This document shows, piece by piece, positions 7,940-10,224 of a stretch of DNA of 10,224 bases. Source of the stretch: DATJPD01 sp036394195 (lineage in GTDB: Bacteria; Pseudomonadota; Alphaproteobacteria; CACIAM-22H2); the NCBI GenBank assembly GCA_036394195.1, contig DASWFO010000011.1, forward strand, positions 1-10,224. Direction: 5' to 3'. Each line of letters begins with the position of its first letter. Position 1 is the first letter of the stretch. The notes under the pieces were generated by a model. That model searched no databases. It was not told the DNA's origin and was given only the letters and a program-made list of their open reading frames with translations. A program made the translations under genes and the position numbers.

Positions 7940-7969
7940 ACGGGGCGTTCGTAAAAAAAAGAGCCCCGT
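7940..7969. repeat. Perfect 7-bp inverted repeat with an A8-containing loop
   Basis: ACGGGGC (7940-7946) and GCCCCGT (7963-7969) are perfect inverted repeats around a 16-base loop that holds eight consecutive A (7953-7960). GCCCC at 7930-7934 can also pair with GGGGC at 7942-7946, giving a competing stem. There is no U-run after the stem on the plus strand, so it is not a canonical terminator for the upstream gene. It lies in the 211-base gap before the DUF1428 gene. Confidence 0.4.
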
Positions 7970-8095
7970 GTTGTCGGGTCAGCTGGCCGTTTCGCGTCCT
8001 TCGTGAGAGCCTGGCCGTAGCGCCGTTCGGTTTTCCGGAGGACTTGGGGAGCCCGCGGCAGCGGCCATGGCACCCGACAAAGAAGGACAAGTACC

Positions 8096-8449
8096 ATGAC
8101 CTACATCGATGGATTTGTGGCGGCGGTGCCGACGGCGAACCGCGACGTCTACAAGGAGCATGCCGAAAAAGCCGCCCTGGTTTTCAAGGAGCACGGTGCC
8201 CTGAAGCTGGTCGAATGCTGGGGCGACGACGTTCCAGACGGAAAGCTGACGTCATTCCCGATGGCAGTGCGGAAAAAGGACGACGAGACCGTCGTCTTCT
8301 CCTGGATCGTGTGGCCGTCAAGACAGGCCCGCGACGCGGGCATGAAGAAGGTGATGACCGACCCTCGTCTTCAACCCAACGTGAACCCAATGCCCTTCGA
8401 CGGCAAGCGGCTGATCTTCGGCGGCTTCCAGGTCTTGGTCGAGACCTGA
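8096..8449 (+). CDS. DUF1428 family protein (YbaA-like)
   Basis: This 117-residue protein is the same size as E. coli YbaA and shows the family's N-terminal pattern: YIDGFVAAVPTANRDVYKEH, then a 'KEHGAL...VECWGDDVPDGK' stretch and later 'VVFSWIVWPSRQARDAGMKK'. The family has a small ferredoxin-like (dimeric alpha/beta barrel) fold; its biochemical function is not established. AAGGA at 8083-8087 lies 8 bases before the ATG. It follows the M29-like gene after 211 bases and converges on ctrA. No signal peptide or membrane segment is visible. Nothing in the context ties it to motility. Confidence 0.88.
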   Translation: MTYIDGFVAAVPTANRDVYKEHAEKAALVFKEHGALKLVECWGDDVPDGKLTSFPMAVRKKDDETVVFSWIVWPSRQARDAGMKKVMTDPRLQPNVNPMPFDGKRLIFGGFQVLVET

Positions 8450-8480
8450 GCCGACTCCCTCGGGCGCGATAGGGGACACG

Positions 8481-8514
8481 CCAAAGGAAAACGGCGGCCG
8501 TGACGGCCGCCGTT
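8481..8514 (-). terminator. Rho-independent terminator of ctrA
   Basis: AACGGCGGCC (8490-8499) and GGCCGCCGTT (8505-8514) form a perfect 10-bp GC-rich stem with a 5-base loop. Read on the minus strand, the stem is followed by TTTTCCTTT, the U-rich tail of an intrinsic terminator, 30 bases after the ctrA stop. On the plus strand the tail is GTTCCCC, so it would terminate DUF1428 transcripts poorly, although the hairpin could still protect that 3' end. Confidence 0.85.
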
Positions 8515-8543
8515 CCCCTGAGCTTCCCGACGAGAGAAGGAGG

Positions 8544-9269
8544 TTAAGCGGTCGCGGCCTGCTTATCGGTGCGGCTGCTGCCGGATTTCGCGGGCGGCGG
8601 GTCGCGCAGCACGTAGCCGCGGCCCCACACCGTCTCGATGTAATTTTCGCCGCTGCACGCCGTGGCGAGCTTCTTGCGGAGCTTGCAGACGAACACGTCG
8701 ATGATCTTGAGCTCCGGCTCGTCCATGCCGCCGTAAAGATGATTGAGAAACATCTCTTTGGTCAGGGTCGTGCCCTTGCGCAGGCTGAGCAGTTCCAGGA
8801 TGCCATATTCCTTGCCGGTCAGATGCAAGGGCTGGCTGTTGGCCTCGACCGTGCGGGTATCCAGATTGACCGTGAGCTTGCCGGTCTTGATGACCGAGTG
8901 AGAGTGGCCCTTGGACCGGCGGATGATCGCCTGGATGCGGGCAATCAGTTCGCGCTTGTCGAACGGCTTGGTGAGGTAGTCATCCGCCCCGAAGCCGAGA
9001 CCCTTGATCTTATTGTCGAGCTCGGCAAGCCCGGACAGGATCAGGATGGGGGTCTTAATGCGGGCGGCGCGGAGCCGCTTCAGGACCTCATAGCCGTCCA
9101 TATCCGGCAGCATGATGTCCAGAATGATGATGTCGTAGTCGTACAGCTTGCCAATCTCGAGCCCGTCTTCGCCAAGGCTGGTCGTGTCGCAGACGAACCC
9201 TTCGGATTTCAGCATCAATTCGATGCTTTTTGCCGTTGCCGAGTCATCTTCAACCACTAGGACGCGCAT
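8544..9269 (-). CDS. ctrA: CtrA cell-cycle / motility response regulator
   Basis: CtrA is an OmpR-family transcription factor that binds TTAA-N7-TTAA and controls flagellar, chemotaxis and division genes in alphaproteobacteria. The 241-residue protein has a receiver (about 1-120) with Asp8/Asp9, phospho-Asp51 (ILDIMLPDMDG), Ser79 and Lys101 (DDYLTKPF). A winged-helix DNA-binding domain follows (about 127-225) with LTGKEYGILELL, DVFVCKLRKKL and YIETVWGRGYVL. The near-invariant MRVLVVEDDSATAKSIELML start separates it from other OmpR regulators. The tail is short and ends AATA, not the AA pair that marks Caulobacter CtrA for ClpXP. GGAG (plus-strand CTCC at 9277-9280) sits 7 bases before the start. 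Its partner phosphotransferase chpT is in the same window. It is divergent from fliI. Confidence 0.97.
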   Translation of the reverse strand: MRVLVVEDDSATAKSIELMLKSEGFVCDTTSLGEDGLEIGKLYDYDIIILDIMLPDMDGYEVLKRLRAARIKTPILILSGLAELDNKIKGLGFGADDYLTKPFDKRELIARIQAIIRRSKGHSHSVIKTGKLTVNLDTRTVEANSQPLHLTGKEYGILELLSLRKGTTLTKEMFLNHLYGGMDEPELKIIDVFVCKLRKKLATACSGENYIETVWGRGYVLRDPPPAKSGSSRTDKQAATA

Positions 9270-9288
9270 TTCGCAGCTCCGGGTTGTC

Positions 9289-9305
9289 TGTGGATATGTG
9301 GATAA
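9289..9305 (-). promoter_or_regulatory. Tandem DnaA boxes in the ctrA leader
   Basis: The plus strand reads TGTGGATATGTGGATAA. On the minus strand this gives a perfect DnaA box TTATCCACA (9297-9305) and, overlapping by one base, ATATCCACA (9289-9297), which differs at one position. The two are a head-to-tail repeat of TGTGGATA. They lie 20-36 bases upstream of the ctrA start codon, between the exact CtrA site and the ribosome site. The sequence match is direct; DnaA binding is inferred. Confidence 0.6.
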
Positions 9306-9342
9306 CTTCTTACCAATTTACCCTACCACTAAAGGGTCACCC

Positions 9343-9357
9343 TTAAAAGTTCCTTAA
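9343..9357. promoter_or_regulatory. Exact CtrA box TTAA-N7-TTAA upstream of ctrA
   Basis: TTAAAAGTTCCTTAA is an exact match to the CtrA consensus with 7-base spacing, 74 bases before the ctrA start. Read toward ctrA, the proximal half-site TTTTAA could overlap a -35 element, with a weak TAGGGT 17 bases further on as a possible -10. This suggests autoregulation, as known for Caulobacter ctrA. Confidence 0.65.
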
Positions 9358-9431
9358 AAACTACTGATTCGGCAACGAAGTGAAGTACACAGGATCGTTA
9401 GGCCGAATTAGCGTGAAATGACGGTAACTTA

Positions 9432-9517
9432 GCAAGGATGATAGTCCCAATCGTAGCGAGCCAAAGTTGATTAACAGTTAATTTTACCGAAATTTAAAGA
9501 TACTTCGTCATCCTTGC
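9432..9517. repeat. 10-bp inverted repeat centred near TTAACAGTTAA
   Basis: GCAAGGATGA (9432-9441) and TCATCCTTGC (9508-9517) are perfect inverted repeats 66 bases apart. Their centre (about 9474.5) almost coincides with the small palindrome TTAACAGTTAA (9471-9481, centre 9476). The arrangement lies on the fliI side of the control region. It could be paired operator half-sites or a large RNA stem; no known regulator is recognised. Confidence 0.45.
9483..9497 (+). promoter_or_regulatory. Candidate CtrA site upstream of fliI (TTTA-N7-TTAA)
   Basis: TTTACCGAAATTTAA matches the CtrA consensus with one mismatch and correct 7-base spacing, 99 bases before the fliI start. It has the same TTTA variant half-site as the candidate upstream of cheA. 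The adjacent TTAACAGTTAA has half-sites with the wrong spacing (3 bases) but could contribute. Flagellar genes are established CtrA targets; binding here is inferred. Confidence 0.4.
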
Positions 9518-9596
9518 GCCATCATTGTTTTCCGACTCGCCCGGTCCTCAAGATCGGGGCGCGAGCGTTCGAAGCCCCGGGGACCCCCACACTAAA

Positions 9597-10224
9597 ATGG
9601 ACGCGACCAGCCTGATTACCGCGATCGACCGCATCCCGAGCTATCGGCTGTTCGGCCGGGTGACCGCCGTTCTCGGCATGCTGGTCGAGGCCGGTGGCGT
9701 CGAGAACCGGCTGTCGGTCGGCGGCCGGTGCGTGCTGACGGCCCGCGACGGCCGGCGGCTCCCCTGTGAGGTGGTCGGGTTCCGCGAGAACCGGGCGCTT
9801 CTGATGCCGTTCGGCGCCCTCGATGGGGTGGGGGTCGGCTGCCAGGCCGAGATCGCCGACAGCGAGACCTACCTCTATCCGCATCCTGGGTGGCTCGGGC
9901 GGGTGATCAACGCGCTCGGCGAACCAGTGGACGGCAAGGGACCGCTGCAGATCGGCAGCGACCCCTATAGCCTGCGCGCTTCTCCGCCGCCGGCCCATGC
10001 GCGCCAGCGCGTGCAGGGCAAGATCGATCTCGGGATTCGCTCGGTCAATGCGTTCCTGACTTGCTGCCGCGGCCAACGCATGGGGATTTTCGCCGGTTCG
10101 GGGGTCGGCAAGTCGACCGTGATGTCGATGATGGCGCGCTATACCGCGGCCGACGTCACGGTGATCGGGCTGATCGGGGAACGCGGTCGCGAGCTCCAGG
10201 AGTTCATTCAGGACGACCTCGGCC
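9597..10224 (+). CDS. fliI: FliI flagellar export ATPase, 3' end outside window
   Basis: FliI is the cytoplasmic F1-beta-like ATPase of the flagellar type III export apparatus, working with FliH and FliJ. About 209 residues are visible of a protein usually near 440. Seen are the N-terminal beta-barrel region (RVTAVLGMLVEAGG), the hinge LGRVINALGEPVDGKG, and a Walker A motif AGSGVGKST with Lys172, followed by IGLIGERGRELQEFIQDDLG. These distinguish FliI from the F1 subunits and from virulence-type homologues moderately well; the CtrA neighbourhood supports the flagellar role. The ATG at 9597 has no clear Shine-Dalgarno sequence. An imperfect GC hairpin CGGGGC/GCCCCG (9555-9560 and 9574-9579) sits just upstream and may affect initiation. 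fliJ would be expected next but is beyond the window. Confidence 0.93.
   Translation, partial: MDATSLITAIDRIPSYRLFGRVTAVLGMLVEAGGVENRLSVGGRCVLTARDGRRLPCEVVGFRENRALLMPFGALDGVGVGCQAEIADSETYLYPHPGWLGRVINALGEPVDGKGPLQIGSDPYSLRASPPPAHARQRVQGKIDLGIRSVNAFLTCCRGQRMGIFAGSGVGKSTVMSMMARYTAADVTVIGLIGERGRELQEFIQDDLG

Larger units (their letters stand above)
9270..9596. promoter_or_regulatory. Divergent ctrA/fliI control region (327 bp, AT-rich)
   Basis: No gene is visible in this stretch, which is clearly more AT-rich than the flanking coding DNA. It must hold the promoters of ctrA (leftward) and probably fliI (rightward). Sites seen are tandem DnaA-box sequences, one exact and one near CtrA site, two GANTC motifs (9366-9370 and 9534-9538), and several inverted repeats. 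Some of these are annotated separately. Smaller repeats include AAGGG-TCA-CCCTT (9332-9344), which overlaps the CtrA site, and ATTCGGC/GCCGAAT (9367-9373 and 9402-9408). Promoter -10 elements are not convincing on either strand. Confidence 0.8.

Noticed and set aside
8739..9260. Plus-strand open frame opposite ctrA
   Set aside because: Antisense shadow of a highly conserved gene, with no ribosome site or domain.
9471..9481. TTAACAGTTAA as a CtrA box
   Set aside because: The TTAA half-sites are separated by 3 bases instead of 7. It is kept only as a palindrome within a larger inverted repeat.
9522..10076. Minus-strand open frame opposite the fliI start
   Set aside because: Shadow frame; the plus strand encodes FliI with a Walker A motif.
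1..10224. Mobile elements, CRISPR arrays, tRNA or rRNA genes
   Set aside because: No transposase or integrase frame, no regularly spaced direct repeats and no tRNA-like cloverleaf were recognised on either strand by eye.

Overview
The window is about two thirds G+C and carries a chemotaxis operon flanked by parts of the ChpT-CtrA regulatory phosphorelay. It is chromosomal DNA from an alphaproteobacterium. ChpT and CtrA are essentially restricted to that class. The gene content (che operon with a hybrid CheA, ctrA divergent from fliI) would fit a Rhodospirillales-like flagellated lineage, but the genus cannot be read from the sequence.

Layout, left to right. (1) The 3' end of a probable mobA (molybdenum cofactor guanylyltransferase). 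(2) chpT at 188-832. (3) A 208-bp gap with a possible weak terminator and a CtrA-like site. (4) A compact co-directional chemotaxis operon cheA-cheW-cheY-cheB-cheR (1041-6589), with ATGA stop/start overlaps at cheA/cheW and cheB/cheR. CheA is a hybrid kinase with two tandem CheW-like domains and a C-terminal receiver. (5) A metalloenzyme of the M29 aminopeptidase / 2,5-dihydroxypyridine dioxygenase superfamily, then a small DUF1428 protein; neither has an obvious link to motility. (6) A strong terminator between convergent DUF1428 and ctrA. (7) ctrA on the minus strand. (8) A 327-bp AT-rich divergent control region. (9) The first two thirds of a Walker-A-containing fliI start, cut by the window end.

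How it may fit together (inference). In the known pathway CckA phosphorylates ChpT, which phosphorylates CtrA. CtrA then controls flagellar and chemotaxis genes. Here chpT and ctrA flank the che genes, and fliI reads away from ctrA. CtrA-type sites (TTAA-N7-TTAA or one mismatch) lie before ctrA, before fliI and before cheA. The ctrA leader also contains two head-to-tail DnaA-box sequences (one perfect TTATCCACA) and a nearby GANTC methylation motif, so the promoter may read replication state, DNA methylation and CtrA itself. This ctrA/fliI control region is the most interesting part of the window. No RNA genes, mobile elements, CRISPR arrays or phage genes were seen.
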